In this document: one piece after another, positions 18,145 to 25,028 of the stretch | How the letters are laid out: every line of letters begins with the position of its first letter | Numbering within the stretch: position 1 is the stretch's first letter | Source of the DNA: Aquiflexum balticum DSM 16537 | GTDB lineage: Bacteria; Bacteroidota; Bacteroidia; Cytophagales; Cyclobacteriaceae | Assembly (NCBI RefSeq): GCF_900176595.1 | Contig: NZ_LT838813.1 | Location: 4,792,001 to 4,856,000 of the forward strand | Length of the DNA stretch: 64,000 nucleotides | Direction: 5' to 3' | Notes under the pieces: generated by a model | The model's input: the letters and a program-made list of their open reading frames with translations, nothing else | Told to the model about the DNA's origin: nothing | Databases searched by the model: none | Position numbers and translations under genes: made by a program

Positions 18145-18915
18145 CTAGAAGTTGATGTAGGTCATCACTATCAGTCCCTTATTGTATTGGAAAAAATTTT
18201 TCCCATCTACAAGCCTACCAAACTGTACGATCTGATTGAAATACCCACCTTCAACTCTAGCTGTGTTGGAAAACCTGTATCCTGCCAACAAGCCAATGCG
18301 GTTCTGGTCAAAAACATTTTGGTTGACATTTTTTCCAAATCCAATAAAAATCTCATCGTAAGCAGCAAGATAGGGTTCTTTATTGTCTAGAGTATTCCCT
18401 TTGAGAGGTATATCTGCACGGAACATATACCTGATCCTGTTCAAATAAACATATTCATCTGATCGGGTAGCATTGGGATCCAGACTTCTTCCAACCCACC
18501 GCTGTTCCAACATAAACCTATGAGAAAGAGCAATAGCTCCAACTGGATTGGAAATTGTAGCCATTTGAAAAATCCTATGCTCTGGAAATCTGATACCGTT
18601 TCCGGCAAGAGGTACGTCTCCGTAGTTAAAAGTGTCAATAAATGCATATCCAAACCTCAATACTACCTGCGGATGGATCTTGTAATTGATCCCGGTTCTA
18701 TAAAGATTTTGTTGTGGATCTAAGACCCAATCTGTTCTTCGTAGTTGAAACTCTCCATGAACACTCCATTTATCATCTATTTTATAGTTTAGGAAAAAGG
18801 CGTACCAGCCTATTTGATTGTCATCTCTAGCCCTGTTATTTTGAGCCAAAATGGTATTTGAACCTGAAATAATCAAGAGGAATAGGAGGGTATTGAAAAT
18901 GATTGATTTACTCAT
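18145..18915 (-). CDS. DUF2490 family outer-membrane protein
   Basis: The 256-residue protein has a signal peptide (about 1-24, ILAQ) and beta-strand-rich repeats such as WSVHGEFQLRRTDW, RFGYAFIDTFNYG and RIGLLAGYRF, ending in an aromatic residue. This is the pattern of DUF2490, a predicted small outer-membrane barrel of unknown function found in Bacteroidota. It converges on the PorP gene, with only 9 bases between stop codons, and is transcribed alone. Confidence 0.82.
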   Translation of the reverse strand: MSKSIIFNTLLFLLIISGSNTILAQNNRARDDNQIGWYAFFLNYKIDDKWSVHGEFQLRRTDWVLDPQQNLYRTGINYKIHPQVVLRFGYAFIDTFNYGDVPLAGNGIRFPEHRIFQMATISNPVGAIALSHRFMLEQRWVGRSLDPNATRSDEYVYLNRIRYMFRADIPLKGNTLDNKEPYLAAYDEIFIGFGKNVNQNVFDQNRIGLLAGYRFSNTARVEGGYFNQIVQFGRLVDGKNFFQYNKGLIVMTYINF

Positions 18916-18987
18916 TTTTTATTTAATTGTTTTTTTTGACAATCTTACTGTAATATCAATCAGCTTAAGGTGATTTAAATCACCTTG

Positions 18988-19605
18988 TCAAAGGAAATTA
19001 CTTTCAACAACAGTTGCCCCTTTCCTAAGCATTTCATCAATAGCGAGATCATAATCTCCGGGATTTAAATTTACTGCCTTGGTAGCATCCGCCACCAAAA
19101 ACGTCTTGAATCCTTCTTCTAAGGCATCCAAAACCGTGAATTTGACACAATAGTCGGTAGCAAGCCCACATATATAAACATCTGTCACATTTTCCTTTTT
19201 GAGAAATGAGGACAACCCCGTATCTCCCATCCTATTATTGTCAAAAAATCCACTGTAAGAGTCCACCCGAGGATTTGTTCCCTTTTGAAATACTTCTTTC
19301 CAATGATGCTTTTCAAGATCTTTATGAAATTCGGCACCAAATGTTCCCTGAACACAATGAACAGGCCACAAAATTTGGTTTACCCCATTTAAATCGATAA
19401 ACTCCCCTACCCTTTTCCCTTCATGATTGGAAGCAAAACTTCCATGGTCAGCAGGGTGCCAATCCTGTGTGGCAACTATAAAATCAAATTTCAACTGTAA
19501 ATTATTGATGATCGGCACTATTTGATCACCTTCCTTTACAGCCAAAGCTCCGCCCGGCATAAAATCATTTTGTACGTCTACTATAATCAGTGCTTTTGTG
19601 TTCAT
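18988..19605 (-). CDS. pncA: Nicotinamidase
   Basis: The 205-residue isochorismatase-fold enzyme converts nicotinamide to nicotinate and ammonia. The catalytic triad is visible: Asp10 (VDVQNDF), Lys108 (QKGT) and Cys153 (ATDYCVKFT). The metal site is Asp48, His50 and His54 (TQDWHPADHGSF). I chose the ATG at 19605; a longer frame to 19707 would add 34 residues before the usual N-terminus. It is close to, though not contiguous with, the PRPP synthetase-like and nicotinate phosphoribosyltransferase genes on the same strand, together forming an NAD salvage group. Confidence 0.93.
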   Translation of the reverse strand: MNTKALIIVDVQNDFMPGGALAVKEGDQIVPIINNLQLKFDFIVATQDWHPADHGSFASNHEGKRVGEFIDLNGVNQILWPVHCVQGTFGAEFHKDLEKHHWKEVFQKGTNPRVDSYSGFFDNNRMGDTGLSSFLKKENVTDVYICGLATDYCVKFTVLDALEEGFKTFLVADATKAVNLNPGDYDLAIDEMLRKGATVVESNFL

Positions 19606-19699
19606 GGCAAATGGATTCAAATAATACAACAGGTATTCAAAATTGTGGATTTTTGCTGGAATGACAATAGGAAAGTTCAGATGCCTTCTGAAACCAAGT

Positions 19700-19915
19700 C
19701 TACCCAAGCATCAAAATGTGATTAAATGAGAATGGATTTAACTCTCTGGATCTTAATTTTTTCCAATAATTTAAGGCAACAAAAGACCCCATAATCATTC
19801 CGCTATCCAACTCTAAAAAAATTATGGTTGACCCGAAACCAAATCCTATTCCAAGATTTGAAAGATAAAACACAACCAGATTATCAGCGAAAATCAGAAC
19901 TATTTTCTTTGGATA
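19700..19915 (-). pseudogene. Possible relic of a small membrane protein, no ATG
   Basis: A 72-codon open frame between stops on the minus strand has no ATG before the middle of the frame. It has a plausible membrane segment (LVVFYLSNLGIGFGFGSTII) and a basic tail (NYWKKLRSREL). Codon content looks coding, but no start is evident, so it may be a 5'-truncated remnant or chance. I do not recognise the family. Confidence 0.3.
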
Positions 19916-19959
19916 TCAGTTGACAAAGCTGAGTTATAACTTTAAAAATTTAAATTATC

Positions 19960-20166
19960 ATGGAAATAACCAGAAAAGCAAAAGAGGAACTAGAAGCTCG
20001 TATTGAGAAAATTGAGGGATTTATAGCTAAGAAAGGTCTGGGATCTACTTATTTGCAAAAAGCCCAAAAAACACAAAGAGATCTCAATCTGGCAATTGTT
20101 TTAGGAGGCATAATCTTGATTGCTGGTATCGCCATTTGGATGAATGGAGAAAATAAGGAAAGATAA
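19960..20166 (+). CDS. Small single-pass membrane protein
   Basis: The 68-residue protein has a charged helical N-terminus (residues 1-40, Lys/Glu-rich) and one membrane segment, LAIVLGGIILIAGIAIW (about 44-60), with a short charged tail. It lies alone between divergently and convergently read NAD salvage genes. I do not recognise the family; the membrane topology is the only supported statement. Confidence 0.55.
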   Translation: MEITRKAKEELEARIEKIEGFIAKKGLGSTYLQKAQKTQRDLNLAIVLGGIILIAGIAIWMNGENKER

Positions 20167-20202
20167 AAGTCGAAATCTAAAGTCTTTCTGTTTAAATGTT
20201 TG

Positions 20203-21114
20203 TTACAATTGCGCCACAATCAATGCGGCAATACTTTTAACTTGAAGAAAATCTGATTTCAGGGCAATGCTATTTGGATGTGTATCTGTAGAGACCACTT
20301 TTTCAATAACCCCAGATGATTGAATTCTGTTCAGCGCATCATTGTTGAACAAGCCATGTGTGGTGATGGTATAAATTTTCTTAGCTCCGGCAGCTTTGTA
20401 AGCTTTGGCAGCATTGATCAACGAGCCACCTGTCCTTACCATATCATCATAAATTACCACGTCTTTGCCTGCCACATCAGCAGAGATACTAGTCACTTCA
20501 GTTTCTTCTCCAGAAATTCTTCTTTTAAACACGAAGGCTGCATTTACCCCCATTTCATTTGCGAGTGATTCTACCCATTTGGCCCTGCCAGCATCAGTAC
20601 AGGCCATGACAAAACCATCATCCGCCAATTCTCTTGCTGCCTTAACTACGATGGGTTTACAGTATACATGGCTGATCAATGCCTGCCCTTCGAAATAATG
20701 GGGAATACCTTCTGAATGAAGATCAAAAAAAATAAAATGATTCCCCAAGCTTGTCCTTGGCAGGGATGAAAACATGACTGCTCTTGATTTTGCAGTGACC
20801 ACCTCCCCTGTTTTGACTGCTCTTTCCATGGTACTGTAACCAAAATAGGGAAATATAATTCTGATAGACCTTGCCCCATACTTGATCAAAGCATAAGCCA
20901 AATCATATATTTCCAAAGTATCACTGTCTGAAATTGTCCCTCCAATCAAAACCACATCTCTGCCGTTTACGGGAGTAAGAATTCTTTGATAGCGCTCCCC
21001 ATCAGGAAAGATTTTCACCTCTATTTCCCCACCTTCAAAATCTCCAAGCAGTAAAATCTCCTCCTGAAGGTATTTATAATCCGGAATGCTAAATATTACT
21101 TTCTTCTCCATCAT
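20203..21114 (-). CDS. prs: Ribose-phosphate pyrophosphokinase-like enzyme (divergent)
   Basis: The 303-residue protein follows the PRPP synthetase layout: FPDGE near residue 37, an FPYFGYSTMER segment at 88-98 in place of the usual YPYARQDR, DLHS at 131-134 and the PRPP-binding DDMVRTGGS at 223-231. It should make PRPP from ribose 5-phosphate and ATP. Divergence in the ATP-site segment suggests a paralogue rather than the housekeeping copy. The gene overlaps the 3' end of the upstream pncB by 26 bases, so PRPP supply appears dedicated to nicotinate phosphoribosyltransferase. MMEKK allows two neighbouring starts. Confidence 0.85.
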   Translation of the reverse strand: MMEKKVIFSIPDYKYLQEEILLLGDFEGGEIEVKIFPDGERYQRILTPVNGRDVVLIGGTISDSDTLEIYDLAYALIKYGARSIRIIFPYFGYSTMERAVKTGEVVTAKSRAVMFSSLPRTSLGNHFIFFDLHSEGIPHYFEGQALISHVYCKPIVVKAARELADDGFVMACTDAGRAKWVESLANEMGVNAAFVFKRRISGEETEVTSISADVAGKDVVIYDDMVRTGGSLINAAKAYKAAGAKKIYTITTHGLFNNDALNRIQSSGVIEKVVSTDTHPNSIALKSDFLQVKSIAALIVAQL

Positions 21115-22582
21115 AATTCTTCATTTTAAAAACCAAGTCGGTACGCAATTGATATAGACTTTCTTCCAAACCAACCGGATAAATATGTGGATTTACCAAC
21201 CTTTTATGGGCTTTATCAAACAGATTCAGATTCCTCCGCGCATTTTCTTTAATCTGTCCCAAGTTCGGTCTTTCATAAACCTTCTGCCCGGCAATAAAAA
21301 TCGGTATCAAGAGTTTTTCCTGCTCCAAACCTTTTGTCATGATCTTCTTCCTTTTGGTTGGATCAATTGGATCAATAATGGTAAATGATGTTTTTGAAAG
21401 ATCTTCTGTTTCTAAATAAATCATATCAGCAACAGCTTTTCCATTTCTGATAAAACGAATGGCATTATGTTCTCCTGGAATATTGATTTTGATGGATTGC
21501 TGGGAAACCTTGACTTTAGGTTCCCACTTCCCCTCGGTGTTTTTGATGGCAGAAAGTTTGTAGACCGCCCCCAGGGCAGGTTGGTCGTAGGCTGTTACGA
21601 GTTTGGTACCTACGCCCCAAATATCTATGGATGCTTCCTGAATTTTCAGTGAGGTGATGATTTGCTCGTCCAAATCATTTGAAGCTACAATTTTTGCATT
21701 TGGAAATCCCGCCGTGTCCAGCATTTCTCTGGCAATATTGCTGTAATATGCCAAATCACCGGAATCGATTCTGATCCCCAACATTTCTTTACCTTTTGCA
21801 CGGAGAATTTTACCGACTTCAATGGCATTTTTTATTCCATTGATGGTATCATAGGTATCAACCAAAAACACACATTTATCAGGAAAAGCATCAGCATAAG
21901 CCTCAAAAGCTTCTAATTCAGTATCAAAAGACATGATCCAACTATGTGCATGTGTTCCAGAGACAGGTATTCCAAAAAGTTTTCCGGCCATTACATTACT
22001 GGTGGCAGAACAGCCGCCAATATAGGATGCCCTGCTGGCAGCCAAAGCCCCATCAATACCCTGTGCCCTTCTCAGGCCAAATTCAAGGACCGAATCCCCC
22101 TTGGCAGCATAGGTAATTCTGGCGGCTTTGGTTGCTATCAAAGTCTGAAAATTCATGATATTGAGCAACGGCGTTTCCAATAACTGACATTGTATCAATG
22201 GACCTTTAACTTTTACCATTGGGGTATGCGGAAAAATGACTGTTCCCTCCTCGACTGCTTCCAAGTCACATTTGAATTCCATATGCTCCAAATATTCCAT
22301 GAAAGCCGATTCAAAGGTGGGGGTCCCATCACTGTTTTTCATTTCTGCCAAATACTCCAGATCATCTTTATCAAATCGGAAATTCCGACAAAAATCAATG
22401 ACATAATCCAGCCCTGCAGCCAAAGTAAAACCACCTTGAAATGGATTCTTTCTGAAAAAAAGGTTAAAAACTGCTTCTTGTTCTGCCTTCCCGGATTTCC
22501 AGTAGGCATAGGCCATCGTCAACTGATAAAAATCTGTCAGAAGTGCCAATGAACTCTGATAAAGGTCTTTTGTGATTTTCAT
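21089..22582 (-). CDS. pncB: Nicotinate phosphoribosyltransferase
   Basis: The 497-residue enzyme converts nicotinate, PRPP and ATP to nicotinate mononucleotide. It has the expected N-terminus (LLTDFYQLTMAYAYW), central EFGLRRAQGIDGALAASRAS, GTHAHSWIMSF and the phosphate loop region IRIDSGDLAYYS. Its length fits the longer NAPRTase type found in Gram-positives and Bacteroidota. It is the first gene of an operon with the PRPP synthetase-like gene. With the nearby nicotinamidase it completes nicotinamide salvage to NaMN. Confidence 0.94.
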   Translation of the reverse strand: MKITKDLYQSSLALLTDFYQLTMAYAYWKSGKAEQEAVFNLFFRKNPFQGGFTLAAGLDYVIDFCRNFRFDKDDLEYLAEMKNSDGTPTFESAFMEYLEHMEFKCDLEAVEEGTVIFPHTPMVKVKGPLIQCQLLETPLLNIMNFQTLIATKAARITYAAKGDSVLEFGLRRAQGIDGALAASRASYIGGCSATSNVMAGKLFGIPVSGTHAHSWIMSFDTELEAFEAYADAFPDKCVFLVDTYDTINGIKNAIEVGKILRAKGKEMLGIRIDSGDLAYYSNIAREMLDTAGFPNAKIVASNDLDEQIITSLKIQEASIDIWGVGTKLVTAYDQPALGAVYKLSAIKNTEGKWEPKVKVSQQSIKINIPGEHNAIRFIRNGKAVADMIYLETEDLSKTSFTIIDPIDPTKRKKIMTKGLEQEKLLIPIFIAGQKVYERPNLGQIKENARRNLNLFDKAHKRLVNPHIYPVGLEESLYQLRTDLVFKMKNYDGEESNI

Positions 22583-22750
22583 GTAGGATTGAATACAAAA
22601 TTTGTAGTGTTCAAATTTACTGTTTACTTTCTTAATCCTTTCTTACTTGTTATTTTTTATCCGACTTTTGGAAAAATCTGAAACCAGTTGAACTTTTCAG
22701 TTTTTTTAGGTTACAAATTGGAGCATCATCTCGACTAAAGAATGTAAAGA

Positions 22751-23365
22751 ATGAAAATAAAAGAAATCTATTCTGAAAGTCAAATTTTGGAGGATATCAA
22801 ACTTGGAGGCAGCAGGACGAATGTTGCAGTCAGTTTTTTGTTCAGGGAATTCTATGCACTTCTCGAAAACTACATAATCAGAAATAGTGGCAATGAAGAT
22901 GATGCTGCAGATATCATTCAGGAAACATTTCTGGTTTTTATCAAGATTGTTGAAGACGGAAAGTTCCGGCAGGATTCTTCTATAAAATCAATCTTGTATT
23001 CCATTTGCAGAAACTTATGGATCACAGAGATAAGAAAAAGAAAAAGCACCATGACAAGACATGAAACATACGAAACCGAAAAGGATGAACCCTTACAGGA
23101 TTTCAGCGAAAGCCTTGCCAAGCATGAAGACCATAAGTTGGTCATGGACCTTTTCGGATCCTTGGGTGAAAAATGTAAAAATATTTTACTCCACTTCTAT
23201 TATGAAAATCTCTCCATGAAGGAAATCATGGAAAAAGAAGAATTTTCAAGCGAACAGGTACTTAGAAACAAAAAACACAAATGCATGAAGTCTCTTATAG
23301 AGAAAGTTCAAGCTGATCAAAAATTATTCTATTCATTAAAAAATGCCCTTCAAAATGGTGAATGA
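22751..23365 (+). CDS. ECF-type RNA polymerase sigma factor
   Basis: The 204-residue protein has region 2 with NEDDAADIIQETFLVFIKIV (about 50-70) and ICRNLWITEIRKRKS (region 2.4-like). Region 4 is at about 120-190, with LGEKCKNILLHFYYENLSMKEIMEKE. It is preceded by a putative short leader and followed by the anti-sigma-like gene, whose start lies inside its last codons. It probably directs transcription of itself and of the genes following at 24.2-28.8 kb, but no shared promoter motif could be identified by eye. Confidence 0.88.
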   Translation: MKIKEIYSESQILEDIKLGGSRTNVAVSFLFREFYALLENYIIRNSGNEDDAADIIQETFLVFIKIVEDGKFRQDSSIKSILYSICRNLWITEIRKRKSTMTRHETYETEKDEPLQDFSESLAKHEDHKLVMDLFGSLGEKCKNILLHFYYENLSMKEIMEKEEFSSEQVLRNKKHKCMKSLIEKVQADQKLFYSLKNALQNGE

Positions 23366-24110
23366 AAAAAACATAGCGCTCATAGACGATTATTTGGACG
23401 GTAACTTGTCCAAAGAGGATAAAGTAAGCCTGGAACGGCGATTTGAAACCGAGCCGGAACTGTCCGAACTCCTAGGTTTAGTGAAGTTTACCAAAGAAAG
23501 TATCAAACTGAATGGACAAAAGAACAAAATAAAAGAAATCCACCAAGAATTCTTAAAAGAAAAATCCATCAATTCAGGAAAATCATCAAAAGGTAAAGTC
23601 AGAACTTTACATTGGTGGATAGGCATTGCAGCCTCTTTTTCGCTATTGATTTTGGTTGGAGTAAATCATATTTCAAGTTATCCTGAAAAACTTCTTTCCG
23701 AAAAATACTATTCATACGAACTGCCCACGATGAGGTCAAATGAAAATGGCAAAGAAACTCTGGAAATAGCCTTCAAAAACCAGGAATGGAATAAAGTGGT
23801 ATCAGAGGTAGAATTTCAATCGGATGATCGTCAATCTTTATTTCTGGCAGGAATATCAGCCATGGAATTGAAAGAATATGAAAAAGCCCTTTCGTATTTT
23901 GAAAGGATTGAAATAATCAACCATGAAAGTGGTGATGCATTATTCAGTGATGAAACAGATTACTATAAAACAATTTCATTTATAAGCCTATCAGATTATC
24001 ATAATGCTCTAACAAAGGTGAAAGCAATCAATTCAGATGAAAACCACAAATACGTTAATGTATTTTCTAAAACCGATATGGTCAAATTGAGGATTTTAGA
24101 AATGCTTTGA
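23343..24110 (+). CDS. Membrane anti-sigma-like protein with periplasmic TPR part
   Basis: The 255-residue protein overlaps the sigma gene by 23 bases. An ATG at 23355 (fifth residue) is an equally likely start. The cytoplasmic part has IDDYLDGNLSKEDKVSLERRF (about 13-34), the short N-terminal helix pattern seen in Bacteroidota anti-sigma and sigma-associated proteins. One membrane segment lies at 91-110. The outer part has at least one TPR-like pair (KEYEKALSYFERIEII). The inference is that it tethers or inhibits the sigma factor and senses something outside. No zinc (HxxxCxxC) anti-sigma motif is present. Confidence 0.7.
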   Translation: MPFKMVNEKNIALIDDYLDGNLSKEDKVSLERRFETEPELSELLGLVKFTKESIKLNGQKNKIKEIHQEFLKEKSINSGKSSKGKVRTLHWWIGIAASFSLLILVGVNHISSYPEKLLSEKYYSYELPTMRSNENGKETLEIAFKNQEWNKVVSEVEFQSDDRQSLFLAGISAMELKEYEKALSYFERIEIINHESGDALFSDETDYYKTISFISLSDYHNALTKVKAINSDENHKYVNVFSKTDMVKLRILEML

Positions 24111-24138
24111 TGAATTGAATGAATCCTTTCTTAAAAAG

Positions 24139-24164
24139 CTGATGTGACCCATCAGTTTTTTTTT
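24139..24164 (+). terminator. Rho-independent terminator after the sigma/anti-sigma pair
   Basis: CTGATG (24139-24144) pairs with CATCAG (24150-24155) around TGACC, followed by nine Ts. It lies about 30 bases past the anti-sigma stop. Confidence 0.75.
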
Positions 24165-24240
24165 ATTAAAAATTGAAATCTAAGGTTACATTTTATCAAT
24201 CTGTTTCGACAATAAACTGAAATCAAACCAATAAAAAAAA

Positions 24241-24960
24241 ATGAAAAATCTAAAATCTATTTTCTCATCAACAATCATCTTGGCTGCCATGATTTTCAGT
24301 TCGTGCAACACCGAGGAAGAAGTACCTGCTTTCGGAAATGGAGAAGGCAAATTAGGAATGGCGTTCAAATTGGCCAACGGCAATATCAATTCTTCGAACG
24401 CAAGGATAGCTAACGCTTTGGTTCTGGAATCCGGTTTTATACAAATCAAAGAATTGGAACTTGAAGTCGATGGAAGAGATGATAATGGCGAATTTGAGAA
24501 AGAAATTGAAATCAATTTCAAGGATATCAAAAAGGTAACTTTTGACCAATTTGACAGTTCCACAGACTTTTTTATTAATATCCCGGAGGGCGAGTATTAC
24601 GAAATAGAATTGGAAATTGATCTGATTGATTACAAAAACGAACCGTCGATTTATATTGAGGGAACCTTTAATGGGACTCCTTTGGTATTTGAATATTATG
24701 GTGATGAAATTGATTTTGAGGTAGAAATAGAAGCTGAAGATGATGATGAATACTTTAAGATCGACAGAATCAACAATCCTTTGGCACTTTTTGAAATCAA
24801 TGCCTTGAACTGGTTCAGAAATGTCTCCGAATCTGAATTGGAAAACGCGGAAATAAAAGATGGTAAAATTCTTTTGTCCAAAGAGGTAAACAGAGAAATC
24901 TACAAGAAAGTCGTGGAAAGCATTATAGCATCTTCAGAAATAGAAATTGAATTGAATTGA
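24241..24960 (+). CDS. Acidic lipoprotein of unknown function
   Basis: The 239-residue protein has a lipoprotein signal peptide with the modified Cys at residue 22 (IFSSCNTEEE). The mature part is strongly acidic, including EVEIEAEDDDEYFKI, and beta-rich in a pattern resembling DUF4382-type proteins (SGFIQIKELELEVDG, FFINIPEGEYYEIELEID). It is expected on the outer-membrane face. It sits between the sigma/anti-sigma operon and the CHAT gene and may belong to the same regulon. Terminators flank it on both sides, so it is transcribed on its own. Confidence 0.65.
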   Translation: MKNLKSIFSSTIILAAMIFSSCNTEEEVPAFGNGEGKLGMAFKLANGNINSSNARIANALVLESGFIQIKELELEVDGRDDNGEFEKEIEINFKDIKKVTFDQFDSSTDFFINIPEGEYYEIELEIDLIDYKNEPSIYIEGTFNGTPLVFEYYGDEIDFEVEIEAEDDDEYFKIDRINNPLALFEINALNWFRNVSESELENAEIKDGKILLSKEVNREIYKKVVESIIASSEIEIELN

Positions 24961-24990
24961 AAAAGTAGCTGATCTCCTAATCCTATTTGA

Positions 24991-25022
24991 AAACCACCTT
25001 TTTAGCAGGGTGGTTTTTTTTT
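24991..25022 (+). terminator. Terminator after the acidic lipoprotein
   Basis: AAACCACC (24991-24998) pairs with GGTGGTTT (25009-25016), followed by a T-tract. It is about 30 bases downstream of the lipoprotein stop and lies just beyond the convergent CHAT gene end. Confidence 0.75.
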
Positions 25023-25028
25023 GGATAT

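Noticed and set aside
19606-19707. Longer N-terminus for the nicotinamidase
   Set aside because: The added residues are unlike the family, whose N-terminus aligns with the ATG at 19605.
24131-24165. Hairpin as a regulatory element for the acidic lipoprotein
   Set aside because: It has a strong T-tract after a gene end and is better explained as a terminator.
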